DNA of 10,509 bases. Source: Larix sibirica (lineage: Eukaryota; Streptophyta; Pinopsida; Pinales; Pinaceae). Numbering within the stretch: position 1 is the first letter of the stretch; every line of letters starts with the position of its first letter. The position numbers were made by a program, and so were the translations under genes. Shown here piece after piece: positions 1 to 8,069 of this stretch. The notes under the pieces are model-generated. The model did not search any database, was not told the origin of the DNA, and saw only the letters and a list, made by a program, of their open reading frames with translations. Location of the stretch: the NCBI GenBank assembly GCA_004151065.3, contig NWUY0300134159.1:3500-14008 (forward strand), in the 5' to 3' direction.

Positions 1-435
1 TAAGTGAATGGTGAAATATGACTTGGGTTAAGTTGTGATGGTCCCCTAGACACTTTTTGTAACTTTTCATAGCACTCTATCATGTTATTACCTGGAACAT
101 GTGTTTCCCCCCATGGTGAGGGCATCTTTATCCCTAGGAGGTGAATTTCTCATCATGTGACGTGTACCTTGAGCTAGCAAGTGATGTAAATGTGGATTAT
201 GATCACCTAGCGGTGAATCAATCCCTTTATGATACTATTTGATGTATATCTATTGTATCTTGATAATTGTACTTTAGGCTTAGGAGGTAATTCGCCTTCT
301 CCCTAGATTAGACATTTCCAATTGATTAAAAAATTAAAAAGTGAGATTAAATCTCATCTATTGATCATTGTATTGTATCTTGTAATCTCAACCATCCACA
401 TAAGGATTGGTTAGGGATTTTTCTCCTCGCTTAGC

Positions 436-443
436 TATAAAAG
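436..443 (+). promoter_or_regulatory. TATA box of the 5' LTR promoter
   Basis: TATAAAAG sits in a CT- and GA-rich context and is kept in the same context in the 3' LTR at 8510-8517. Plant RNA polymerase II starts about 30 bases downstream, which would put the element's transcript start, and so the U3/R border, near 465-475. The start site is inferred, not seen. Confidence 0.65.
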
Positions 444-721
444 GGAGAGAGCTCCTCATTTGTAAGGGACTTTTGGCTCTTGGAAGTAGTGACAATACAA
501 TTTCTCTTGAGCAAATATTTATCCTTGTGATTGATATGATTAGTTTCTCTTTCTTTCCAATCTCCTTCTACTACCATATCATCAAAATACTCCATTGCCA
601 ACAATATTTTTCAAGTTTGTGGGTATGCAGGAGGAGGGTGATTTCACTCAGGGCATCTTGGTGACTTGGACAGTTTGGGCGACTTGCTCTTTAGGTGATA
701 GGGAGTTCATTTGTTGATGAA

Positions 722-727
722 AATAAA
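722..727 (+). promoter_or_regulatory. Candidate polyadenylation signal in the 5' LTR
   Basis: AATAAA lies about 280 bases after the TATA box in a T- and TG-rich context and is unchanged in the 3' LTR at 8782-8787. Other AATAAA hexamers occur at 1025-1030 and 1159-1164 but are not kept at the same place in the other LTR. Plant signals are loose, so the end of the R region is not fixed by this. Confidence 0.3.
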
Positions 728-1813
728 TATTTCTATTGCCATTTATTTTTGTTTCCATCTCTTCCCAATACTCTTGTTATCTCAAATTGATTGTGCAAAT
801 TCCAATTTATTTATTAGTTATTGCATCTTGTCTTACTAATTGTGTTTTTTAGGTTTTGAAGGTCTACTTCATTGGGGAAAACCAAGGGTGATTTGGTGTG
901 GAGCAACTTCATGAACTAATCGATGATGTTGAGAGAGGAGAAAGGACCCAATCTATCATCAGGTTATAAGTATGTACTCAGACTTAAGTTAGAATATCTT
1001 ATGGAATCCATCTGTCGACAAAATAATAAATAAAATCCTTCGTAAAGTTTTTGTGATCGCATGCTTAGTTATTTGGGCATAATTTGGGAACTTGTGTATT
1101 TTTTGTACTGTATTTTGGGGAAATATATATCCTAGGTGTCTTCATTTTGGATCCCATTAATAAAAAAAAACAAAACACCGATCTCTATCCTATTCACCCT
1201 ATGTGAGCATTTGTCCATTTTTCTATACGTGTGTGGTTCTCTTGCTGCCGAATGTTAAATGATTTTATATTGAGTGTGCAGCGAGCTATCATAGTGTCAG
1301 GGTTTTTTCTTAAACAATATCCATTTCCTGTCCTTGGATCATTTTCCCCAAGGAGGTGACTTAGAACCAATTCCCCCTAGCACCATCTTCCTAAATTTCG
1401 AAGCTAATCCATTACTGAGTTAAATTCCTTGAATTGGATTGGAATTATTCATACTTAGATAAACCCCATGCCAATCTACTAAACCATAGCTTAGTGTCCA
1501 TTTCATTACATCTAGGAAGCATCCCTCATGGTACTCTTCATTTACAAATTTTTTAAATCATCAATTGTGCCTTGTAGCAATAAAAGGGGTTTGGCCATTT
1601 GGCTGGGCTTGGGACACCTCTTGTGGCTAGTCTAGTTCACTTTACGTGTACTAGGAAGCCTAAAGAGAGAATAAACCTATCTAGAGTGACAACCAATAAC
1701 ATATTTTGGAGGGTAGGAATCTTGCAGTATCACGTTTTTAGTGGCCATATCTCTCTGCAATTGTGGATAGGATCACACTTTAGAGGTCAATACATAAATT
1801 GTGCTAAAAATTT

Positions 1814-1831
1814 TGGCGTCATTGCTGGGGA
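1814..1831 (+). other. Primer-binding site, tRNA-Asp type
   Basis: TGGCGTCATTGCTGGGGA directly follows the 5' LTR. It matches the plant tRNA-Asp-complementary site TGGCGCCGTTGCCGGGGA at 15 of 18 positions. Reverse transcription of such elements starts from the 3' end of a tRNA annealed here. The three differences are two C-to-T changes and one G-to-A change, as expected from deamination of methylated cytosines in CG and CHG contexts. The family consensus is recalled from general knowledge of plant gypsy elements, not searched. Confidence 0.75.
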
Positions 1832-2264
1832 GGCAGAGGCTTCCTTGGGAATTTGTGACTGTGCTTTGTGTGTGTGTTATTTATCATATCACATTTGGCA
1901 TTTGATTTTGATTGTTTATTGATATAGTATCATTTATTTTATAACCATCATATTTGTATCATCTCTTTCTCCCTGATCTATAACGATAAATATTTTAGTG
2001 AGGATTAAATCTCATTCACTTGGTGACTCTACATCACAAATCCACTGAGGAGCGATCCCATCCTTATAATTTGAGAAATTCTAAAAACTCTAATAATTAC
2101 AAGAAGGATCATGTAGTTTATACAAGAAATCTCAAATGAAATAAAAAAATCCAAAGACCCAATCATCTAATTTCTTTTGGAAAATCTCAAATTTGCAAGG
2201 GTCATTGAGTTCATTTTTTAGTCCTTCTTCTCATATAAACTCATCAAATCTTCAATCTATCTCG
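1832..2264 (+). other. Untranslated leader between primer-binding site and gag
   Basis: No convincing coding frame runs through this stretch. It holds a short TG run near 1868-1880 and AT-rich sequence. An in-frame ATG at 2193 would extend gag upstream, but the residues it adds are low-complexity and serine-rich, while the ATG at 2265 starts a plain Met-Ala N-terminus. I therefore treat everything up to 2264 as leader. Confidence 0.5.
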
Positions 2265-3293
2265 ATGGCTTGTGTCAATCAACCCAAAAACCAAGTGGGT
2301 AATCAAAACAATCCACCTCCGGGAAATAGGACTTATGGAAAACAAACGCAAGCATCTCCTTTTGACTTCTCATTAATCGATGGGGCACCTCATGACATGC
2401 TTGATAAACATTCTGAAAAGTTGCCTCGTTTTAGTGGTAGTAGTGTTATTTCAATAGAAGAAAATTTGGAACTAGTATGGAAACATATGAAAGAATTGCA
2501 CGCTACTTATGAAGATGTTTACATGAAATCCTTTAATATGTCTCTAGAGGGGGATGCTCGGAAATGGTTTAATCGTTTGAACCTGTATATGTAAATGGAT
2601 ATGACATGTTTTCCAAATTATTAATTGATGAGTAGTCAATAAATATTGATGGACAATTTCTCCTAAATCAATTATTTGAAATAAAAAAGAAGGACAATGA
2701 AACTATCCATGAATTTAATCTTCGTTTTGATAAAGTGCTAGCGACCATTCCCAAATATATCAAACTAAAATACCAAGATGTATTAATTCATTATTTAAAC
2801 TCATTTGATGGATGGCTATGTTTTTTGCTTAAAGATAAGAATTCCCCTACCCTGAAAGATGCCCAAGTAAATGTTAAAATCTAGAAGCAAACATCTATTC
2901 AATCGGTAAAACTGATCTTTTTGAATCAGTCAAAGGTACTCCATCGAAATTCGATCCCAAACCAAGAATGGAAAAGAGCCTATGAGTGAGCCAAGTACTT
3001 TGCAATTTGAATCTATGAATGAAATGATTAAGACTTTGACTATCCTCACCCAGAAATGGTCAAATTGAATAGTGGTCAAGATAGATACATAAATCCATAT
3101 GGTCAAAAACCATATTGGAATTATCAAAAAATACCACTCAATGAAGAAAATAAGGGACCACCTCTTCCTCCAAATCCTTGGGGTGAAAATAGAGTCATCT
3201 GGTGTGATACTTGTAATGATAATCATGATGAATCTAGTTGTCCCTATAGTGAAGATCCAACTTTGGAATATCCCTTAGAAAACATTATTTTAT
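2265..3293 (+). pseudogene. gag: Broken gag (capsid and nucleocapsid) of the retrotransposon
   Basis: Gag would form the virus-like particle and package element RNA. The first piece (2265-2594) contains a retrotransposon-gag core: a LPRFSG motif about 50 residues in, a helix-rich stretch, then SLEGDARKWFNRL, typical of the plant gag family. Homology then moves to another frame at about 2591, where FLLNQLFEIKKKDNETIHEF and a following RFDKV carry the family's second half. It changes frame again near 2884, near 2982 and near 3056, and once more near 3290 into the protease frame. In-frame stops fall at 2633-2635 and 2882-2884. The last piece holds a zinc knuckle (3203-3241). The chosen start at 2265 is the ATG nearest the recognisable gag; one at 2193 is also in frame. 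No functional product is possible. Confidence 0.8.
3203..3241 (+). other. Zinc-knuckle-like motif of nucleocapsid
   Basis: The reading frame encodes CDTCNDNHDESSC, that is C-x2-C-x3-H-x4-C. Retroviral and Ty3/gypsy nucleocapsids use C-x2-C-x4-H-x4-C to bind RNA, so this one is a residue short between the second Cys and the His. It lies after a proline-rich PPLPPNPWGE segment, as is common before nucleocapsid motifs in plant gypsy gags. All four ligand residues are intact even though gag as a whole is broken. The shorter spacing may be a family trait or a deletion. Confidence 0.6.
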
Positions 3294-3507
3294 AGACAAT
3301 TATGATTCCAATGATGTTTTCGATTGTGTGCTCTATACTCATGAGGATGAAGAGGAATAAATCATTGAAAATAATCATTAAGAAATTAGGATTGATCCCC
3401 ATGTGAATGATGGCAAAGGAAAAATCCATGTTTATCAAAGAAAGAAGGGAGTGGCTAAGGATGTGCCCTTTCTAGAAAAGCATAGTGTGCCTCAAACTTC
3501 CAAATAA
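3294..3507 (+). pseudogene. Gag-protease linker, interrupted by stops
   Basis: After a frame change near 3290, frame 1 runs on as an acidic then lysine-rich linker between nucleocapsid and protease. It has stops at 3358-3360, 3379-3381 and 3505-3507, but no further frameshift is needed to reach the protease. It has no recognisable domain. It is read as part of the former gag-pro polyprotein because its frame is continuous with what follows. Confidence 0.5.
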
Positions 3508-4212
3508 AATCCAACAACTAAAAGGCATATCTCAACTGCAGATCCTCAATACATTGAATCGAACATTGACATCGAGAAGGAACTCAATAAAATGTCACAA
3601 AATATCCCATTAACTAAGTTGGTTAAAATCCCATCTATCAAAAATCAAGTTATTCGGTTCTTTGATAGCATACCTTGCTATGAATCAACAAGTGTGCAAA
3701 TTGAAACATCTAGTAGTACAGATGTCATATCAAGTAGTAAGGATGACAAGGTTGATGATCCTCCTATCATGATTCAAAGTGCCATATATGAACAAAAGAA
3801 AGAGGGGCATCGACCATTTTATATCACGCTTCAAATGCAGGGGATCATTCTACATAATTGCATGCTTTATTCAGGGGCTTCAATGAACATCATGCCCCTC
3901 AAGGTTATGCAAGCTATGGGATTAGAAATCATGAGGCCATATGGAAATTTATGTGGGATAGATTCACGACATGTCCAATATCATAGAATAATTAAGAACT
4001 TGAGATTTGACTTGTTTGCATGCCCTGATATTTCCACTTTAATGGATGTAATGGTGATTGACCTTTTGTTGGTTTATGGGATTCTTTTGTGTAGAAAATG
4101 GTCAGCGGGTTTGGGTGGACATATACAAATGGAGTTATCTTATGCTTCCATCCCAAACTATGATGGTAAAATGATCCACATATATCGAGAACCATTCTAT
4201 GATGGCCATTTA
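3508..4212 (+). pseudogene. pro: Retropepsin-like aspartic protease, catalytic Asp lost
   Basis: This would cleave the gag-pro polyprotein. From the ATG at 3592, about 75 linker residues precede the fold: PFYITLQMQG, then CMLYSGASMNIMPLKVM, a RPYGNLCGIDS strand-turn region, a PDISTLMDVMVIDLL strand and YGILLCRKW near the end. The family active site is D-S-G-A-S (or D-T-G); here the Asp codon is TAT (Tyr) at 3868-3870, one base from GAT. This copy is therefore predicted to be inactive. Frame 1 is open from the stop at 3505-3507 to the TAA at 4213-4215. That TAA interrupts a frame that continues for another 280 codons, so it is probably a later mutation. Retropepsins act as dimers, each subunit giving one Asp. 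Confidence 0.8.
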
Positions 4213-4215
4213 TAA

Positions 4216-5052
4216 GAAATTAAGGATGGGGTAGAAACCACTTTTGAAAGAGGTGAATTGGCTTCTAATGGAATTTTCATGTCTATGAATGTTGGGAACA
4301 ATCAAGAGGATATTGAGTTTGAGAAGGAAGAGTATGAACTTGATGAGTTAAGTAGTATGATCCTTCATTCAATAAATAGAATTGATCTCACCTCGTGGTA
4401 TTGGAATATGAAATATGCCCCATTCATGCATCTCCAATATAAGGAAAGAAATGTTGTTAATCAAGACTCTAGTTCAATAGGAGAAATAAATCCCCAATAT
4501 CATTTAAATAATATATTATATGGACCAATTGGTCGTGACCCTAACTCACCTGATGAGATCGCTTCTGAAGAGGCACCTCACAATGCTATCCCACTCGATC
4601 TTGTTGGAGTAGAAGTATCTGGCAGTATGCTGTCAAGAACAAAAATGGGAATTGCTAGACCTTCTATCTTGAGAAGCCAGAGTGTGAAATTTGAGGAACT
4701 AATTGATTGTGTGGAAGAAAATTCCATCCCAGATAACACTTTAGATAATACCAATTTAGGAGTTGGGATGGAGCATATTGATCAAAATCCCAAACCCACT
4801 CAGTCAAATGAAATCATGAAGACTTTGGGGTATCTTTCTTTGGGTGTGTATTATGTAGGAACTTTGATAGAGTATATGATGTCTCATAACCCTCTTCAAG
4901 AGGAATATCATCAAGATATTGACATAGAATATGAATAAGATGATGATCCTCATATTCCACAGGGAAATGAAGAGCTTGAAACAACAACAATTAATGAGAG
5001 CCTCAATTATTCATACTCCAAATCATTTGACCTTGTTCAATTTCCTTTTTAC
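4216..5052 (+). pseudogene. In-frame coding extension after the protease, function unknown
   Basis: The same frame as the protease stays open from 4216 to 4935, then from 4939 to 5052, broken only by TAA codons at 4213 and 4936 before ending at TAG 5053-5055. An ATG at 4258 gives a 226-residue piece. The composition is ordinary and rather acidic, with clusters such as EFEKEEYELDE, a WYWNMKYAPFMHLQ aromatic stretch and a final acidic DIDIEYE. I recognise no reverse transcriptase, RNase H or integrase motif. In complete gypsy elements a protease-RT linker and then RT would lie here. It could be such a long linker, a lineage-specific extra domain, or the residue of a pol reduced by deletion. Confidence 0.5.
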
Positions 5053-5055
5053 TAG

Positions 5056-5464
5056 AGAAGTACAGGTTCCTACCGAAGAAGGTTGTAGCAAATAGAATTA
5101 CGATTCACGTACACCTTCACCCCACTCACATGAGCAAGATAACCGTCTAAGGAGTTTTTGGACCGTGAATGAAGTTCATAGAATGATCTCATCTATTCAA
5201 TTCATGGAGCAGTTAATATTGAGGGGAGTTACCATGATGCCATGGAAAGAGAGGGATGAAGCAAGAGAGATCCTAGTGAGTAGAGTTTCTTTCCCTTTAG
5301 ATGGAGGACCAATGAGGTTTGATTTGGGGCCATTAGATGTGATGGTATGGACATAGTTTACCAAGTCATCCTATGGAACAAGGTAGCACATATGTGCCTT
5401 TGATAGAATATTGAGATATAGATTTATCCCGTTGACTGTAAATTGATGGAGATTCACTTATCAA
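5056..5464 (+). other. Degraded coding-like stretch, no domain recognised
   Basis: Short open pieces exist, the longest being 63 codons at 5165-5356, with charged text such as PWKERDEAREI and DLGPLDVM. They are separated by stops and frame changes and match no domain I know. This may be worn polyprotein sequence between the post-protease extension and the integrase-like tail, or chance. I would not call a gene here. Confidence 0.3.
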
Positions 5465-5590
5465 GATAAATTTATTTTGTGGAATCCGGTATATCATTAC
5501 ATGTCTAAGACACATGAGCACTTGTGGGTAGGACCTTTCACAAATGATCATTTTGACGGTCATATGTACTATTTATCTTCTGCGACATAT
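5465..5590 (+). pseudogene. Possible remnant of an integrase C-terminal (GPY/F) module
   Basis: In frame 2 the translation has a short FILW motif and, about 16 residues later, HEHLWVGPF. Plant gypsy integrases end in a module with a hydrophobic-LW strand, a spacer, then K/H-F-x-x-LW-x-GP-F/Y, so the order and spacing fit. What follows (DHFDGHMYYLSSATYLG) is compatible but weak. The frame closes upstream at TGA near 5446. If real, the remnant implies that a full pol once lay between protease and this point and was deleted. The motif is short, so chance remains possible. Confidence 0.35.
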
Positions 5591-5737
5591 CTTGGATCAA
5601 ACATAGTTGTCTCCTTCTATGCATGCTAGTTTAGGGTAGGTAGGATGAATAAGTTCGCTCGAGCAATAGTTAGTTTTGACTGCTTTTGTCTCTTCATTTT
5701 GAGTTTTGTTTTTCCTAGATTAGTTTCTTTTTCTCTT

Positions 5738-5755
5738 TGTGTGTGTGTGTGTGTG
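5738..5755 (+). repeat. (TG)9 microsatellite
   Basis: An uninterrupted TG run of 18 bases sits in a T-rich stretch (about 5670-5860) that resembles untranslated sequence. It marks the start of the non-coding 3' part of the element. Confidence 0.9.
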
Positions 5756-6998
5756 CACTTTCATTTAAGTTATTAGTTAGTATTTCAATTTTGTTACTAG
5801 TTAGAGTTTTTATTTCAACATTTTTAGTTCAGTCAGCTTGTTATTTCTTTTTTATTATATATCGACATATAGAGAACTAAGGACCGATCTGCGAGATGGG
5901 TATAGTGTTTGTGTGATGTAGGTGTAGGTACTTGGATGTATAGATAGTTTCTATGGACTAGATATGTTGAGGTTATCAAGATCTCTCTCCCTTAGAGAAC
6001 TTTTTAGAGTTGGAGCTATATGTTATCTCATATTCTGTAGCTAGGAGCTACTCATCATTTTTTCCAGAGAAAATCGCAGTTAGAGCCTAGTCCTTTCTCT
6101 TGAGGCAGTGATTTATCAGAGCTTATTAGTGGATGATTGATTTATATCAATTTTGAGTAGTTGGATCATGCATGGGAATAACAACAGAGGGTCCACCCAT
6201 GTCATTATTGAGCCCTCTTCATTGATCTCCCTTGTCATGCTTTTCAAACCTTGGTTCAGTGGGAATTCAGGAGCAATACTTTTTAGAAGTATCTTATCTT
6301 TCCTTTCCATTTAGAGTTAGTACAAATGGATTTAAGCTTGCAACTACAGCTCGGAGCAGGTATATGGAATATTTATACTATGGATTTCATGGTTTTTATT
6401 GATTGACTAACTATGCTAGACTTTGTTGTGCATTGGTGATCATATATTGTGTTTGGTTGTTACTAGTAGGACTTGTACCTGGAGTGATAAAGGTATGTTA
6501 GCGTTAAGTTTCATATACAAGATCTTGTTTGGGTTAATTGCATATGTAACACATAGATTAGTTCCCTCCTTCTTGGTTCCAAGCTTAGACCTTTCCATAA
6601 TCCATATCATCCATTCGTTGTCTAAAAACCCTTTGAATTGGACTTGACTGATTACCTCGAGGACCTTCCTCTCTGTGACCTCTTTGATTGGATGGCCTCC
6701 ATGTTTTCTCCTATTGTCTCGACTCTGAAGTGTGTGGAAAAGTATATAGACCTATTTATATTTTTATGCTTGTAGCTCAAGTGGATTGAGTGTAGTCTAG
6801 GTAGGCCTAGTCACTAGAAGTGCATCCATAGAGTCAAAACAAGTGCTCCCATCCTTGAAATTAGTTCGTGGCTAAAGGGGTAGGTTCTCCTCCTTCGTAT
6901 GAGCCTTGCCTATTTTCCCTTAAAAAGGAATTACTAAGGAAACTCCATTGGGGTTATGGAATATCACTAGCAGTGGAGATAAGACCGTGTTAGAACTG
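5756..6998. other. Non-coding internal 3' region, nothing recognised
   Basis: About 1.2 kb of AT-rich sequence without a convincing coding frame on either strand. The open stretches here (for example 6116-6310 minus and 6423-6647 plus) have no domain and no plausible start context. I saw no RNA gene, second element or inverted repeat of note. It is read as part of the retrotransposon because it lies between protease and 3' LTR, but a nested insertion cannot be excluded. Confidence 0.5.
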
Positions 6999-7038
6999 GG
7001 GCCCAAAAGGATGTCTAGGGTCGGTACCTTTTGGTCCC
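6999..7038. repeat. 12-bp inverted repeat (hairpin) with one mismatch
   Basis: The arms GGGCCCAAAAGG (6999-7010) and CCTTTTGGTCCC (7027-7038) pair at 11 of 12 positions around a 16-base loop. A second, overlapping pair, TCTAGGG (7014-7020) and CCCTAGA (7036-7042), offers an alternative fold. The GC content is well above its surroundings. Its role is unknown. Confidence 0.7.
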
Positions 7039-7049
7039 TAGATAACTAA

Positions 7050-7165
7050 AGAAAATGCAAATGAAATGTGCTTCAATGAAATATCCAAAGAAAGAAATGC
7101 AAAATGAAAATGAAATGAAAGTCAAATGTGAAATGTGAAATGAAAAGTAGTGAAGTAAATGGGGC
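7050..7165 (+). repeat. Purine-rich degenerate repeat of ATGAAA/ATGTGAAA
   Basis: The + strand is dominated by A and G with many overlapping copies of AATGAAA and ATGTGAAATG. This is low-complexity sequence, probably grown by slippage. Its minus-strand open frame (7015-7203) reads as a Phe/Ser/His-rich peptide and is a by-product of the repeat. It is not adjacent to a TG, so it is not a convincing polypurine tract. Confidence 0.65.
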
Positions 7166-7619
7166 CTTGCTAGATTTGAAAGGGAACCTTCTAAGCAATT
7201 CATCCATTTGTGAGATGTTGCGCTTCCCTAGTGTTCACCATTATAACAAATGTCACAGAGGCCCCTAAAATCCCCTTCTCTCCAAAGGTAAATTAATTCT
7301 ATCCTAAATTCAACCTTCACTTTGAATAAAGACTATGATTGTCATTTATTCCACTTTCACCCAGGAGGTTGATGATTGATCTATGCATTACATTCATAAT
7401 TAATGTGAGTAGGAGTATGCATAATTGCCGCTTTTGTCTTATGTTGCACTAAGAAATGGTCTTACTCTTGCTATTCTTTTAAATTGATCACCATTGTATA
7501 ATATAACTTAGCATTCAATTGTCTCTCAATATTTTTCATAATAAGTGGAATAACACCTCTTGTAGGCTTCATACATGTCCATTTGATTATCTTGAGCTAT
7601 GGCTAATATTTTACCAAAG
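7166..7619. other. Non-coding AT-rich stretch
   Basis: I see no coding frame, RNA gene or strong repeat here. It links the purine-rich repeat with the palindrome cluster. Confidence 0.5.
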
Positions 7620-7620
7620 T

Positions 7621-7670
7621 TTGACTTTTTAACCTAGTCAAAACTCAAATTGACTTGGTCAATGGGTCAA
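7621..7670. promoter_or_regulatory. Cluster of five W-box cores
   Basis: TTGAC[C/T] occurs at 7621-7626 and 7650-7655 on the + strand and at 7636-7641, 7657-7662 and 7665-7670 on the minus strand. W-boxes bind WRKY transcription factors, which act in plant stress and defence responses, and some plant LTR promoters carry them. Two pairs also form inverted repeats. Five copies in 50 bases is dense, but binding is an inference. If the 3' LTR starts upstream of here, this would be its enhancer. Confidence 0.5.
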
Positions 7671-7676
7671 GTCAGC

Positions 7677-7736
7677 AGTGGGATCCCACTATGATGCATC
7701 ATTATTTATATTATTTCATTTGGAGTCCAATTGGAC
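7677..7736. repeat. Three perfect palindromes of 12-14 bp
   Basis: AGTGGGATCCCACT (7677-7690), ATGATGCATCAT (7691-7702, directly abutting) and GTCCAATTGGAC (7725-7736) each equal their own reverse complement. Such sites suit dimeric DNA-binding proteins or small cruciforms. No known factor is assigned. Confidence 0.85.
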
Positions 7737-7760
7737 CCCTCCAAGTATAAGTTGTGGATT

Positions 7761-7828
7761 AATAGGCTTAATTAATCAGTTTTTATAAAGTTTTGCGGAA
7801 AATAATTAAGCCTATTTTAATTAAAATA
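7761..7828. repeat. 14-bp inverted repeat plus 16-bp AT palindrome
   Basis: AATAGGCTTAATTA (7761-7774) is the exact reverse complement of 7803-7816, with a 28-base loop. The right arm overlaps a perfect AT-only palindrome TATTTTAATTAAAATA at 7813-7828. The transcript could form a stable stem here. Confidence 0.85.
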
Positions 7829-7837
7829 TTTGGAGAT

Positions 7838-7883
7838 TTGTTTACAGAGACTGCATCAAATTGTTCACAGAGACTACATTAGA
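7838..7883 (+). repeat. 23-bp tandem duplication
   Basis: 7838-7860 and 7861-7883 match at 19 of 23 positions, sharing the core ACAGAGACT followed by a CAT-containing end. All four differences are transitions, consistent with methylation decay after duplication. Confidence 0.8.
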
Positions 7884-8069
7884 TTGGTTATGGGCATATG
7901 AGTAGTGTATCCTGTGTTTTTTTTTATGTCTATAGATTGATTCGTGCAACCAGTTTTTCATTTAAGGTAAGGAAAGATCCATATTTAAGCATTCATATGC
8001 ATTATTATTATTTTCCAACTGAAATTAATATTAAAAAGATGACCAAGGTTTGAGATGTATGATTTGGGA
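7884..8069. other. Sequence before the provable 3' LTR start
   Basis: The polypurine tract and the TG of the 3' LTR must lie at or before 8070 but cannot be placed, because the matching part of the 5' LTR is outside the window. A TG at 8050, after a modest purine-rich run near 8033-8048, is one weak option; an LTR that starts several hundred bases earlier is equally possible. Confidence 0.4.

Larger units (their letters stand above)
1..1812 (+). repeat. 5' LTR (left end truncated by the window)
   Basis: Position 1 aligns with 8070, and similarity continues with small indels to about 1812, just before the primer-binding site. I counted 5 mismatches in the first 60 aligned bases and 7 in the 60 bases from 1561. 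The LTR carries a TATA box at 436-443 and a candidate AATAAA at 722-727. Its right end is not marked by a clean CA; similarity to the other LTR fades within the stretch 1801-1812, so the edge is uncertain by about 20 bases. The true left end (TG) is not in the window, so full LTR length is unknown but at least 1.8 kb. No coding gene is supported inside it. Confidence 0.9.

Noticed and set aside
407-664. Small open frame in the 5' LTR with a counterpart at 8547-8777 in the 3' LTR
   Set aside because: The two peptides share about 46 of 58 residues, but nearly every base difference changes the amino acid, so there is no sign of selection on a protein. The frame even begins upstream of the TATA box in the 5' copy.
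1599-1922. 107-codon frame across the LTR end and primer-binding site
   Set aside because: It runs over the LTR border and the primer site and has no domain; it is chance.
2930-3438. Minus-strand frames at 2930-3226 and 3244-3438
   Set aside because: They are shadows of the gag region, Ile/Phe-rich because they oppose AT-rich coding sequence.
3992-4195. Minus-strand frame opposite the protease
   Set aside because: Shadow of the protease-coding frame.
5366-5563. Minus-strand 65-codon frame
   Set aside because: No domain, and it overlaps the integrase-like remnant on the other strand.
6116-6647. Frames at 6116-6310 (minus) and 6423-6647 (plus)
   Set aside because: Short, no motif, no supporting context; consistent with chance in AT-rich DNA.
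7015-7203. Minus-strand Phe/Ser/His-rich frame
   Set aside because: Produced by the purine-rich repeat on the + strand.
7677-7883. Palindromes and repeats as a CRISPR array
   Set aside because: The palindromes differ in sequence, there are no regular spacers, and the setting is a plant retrotransposon.
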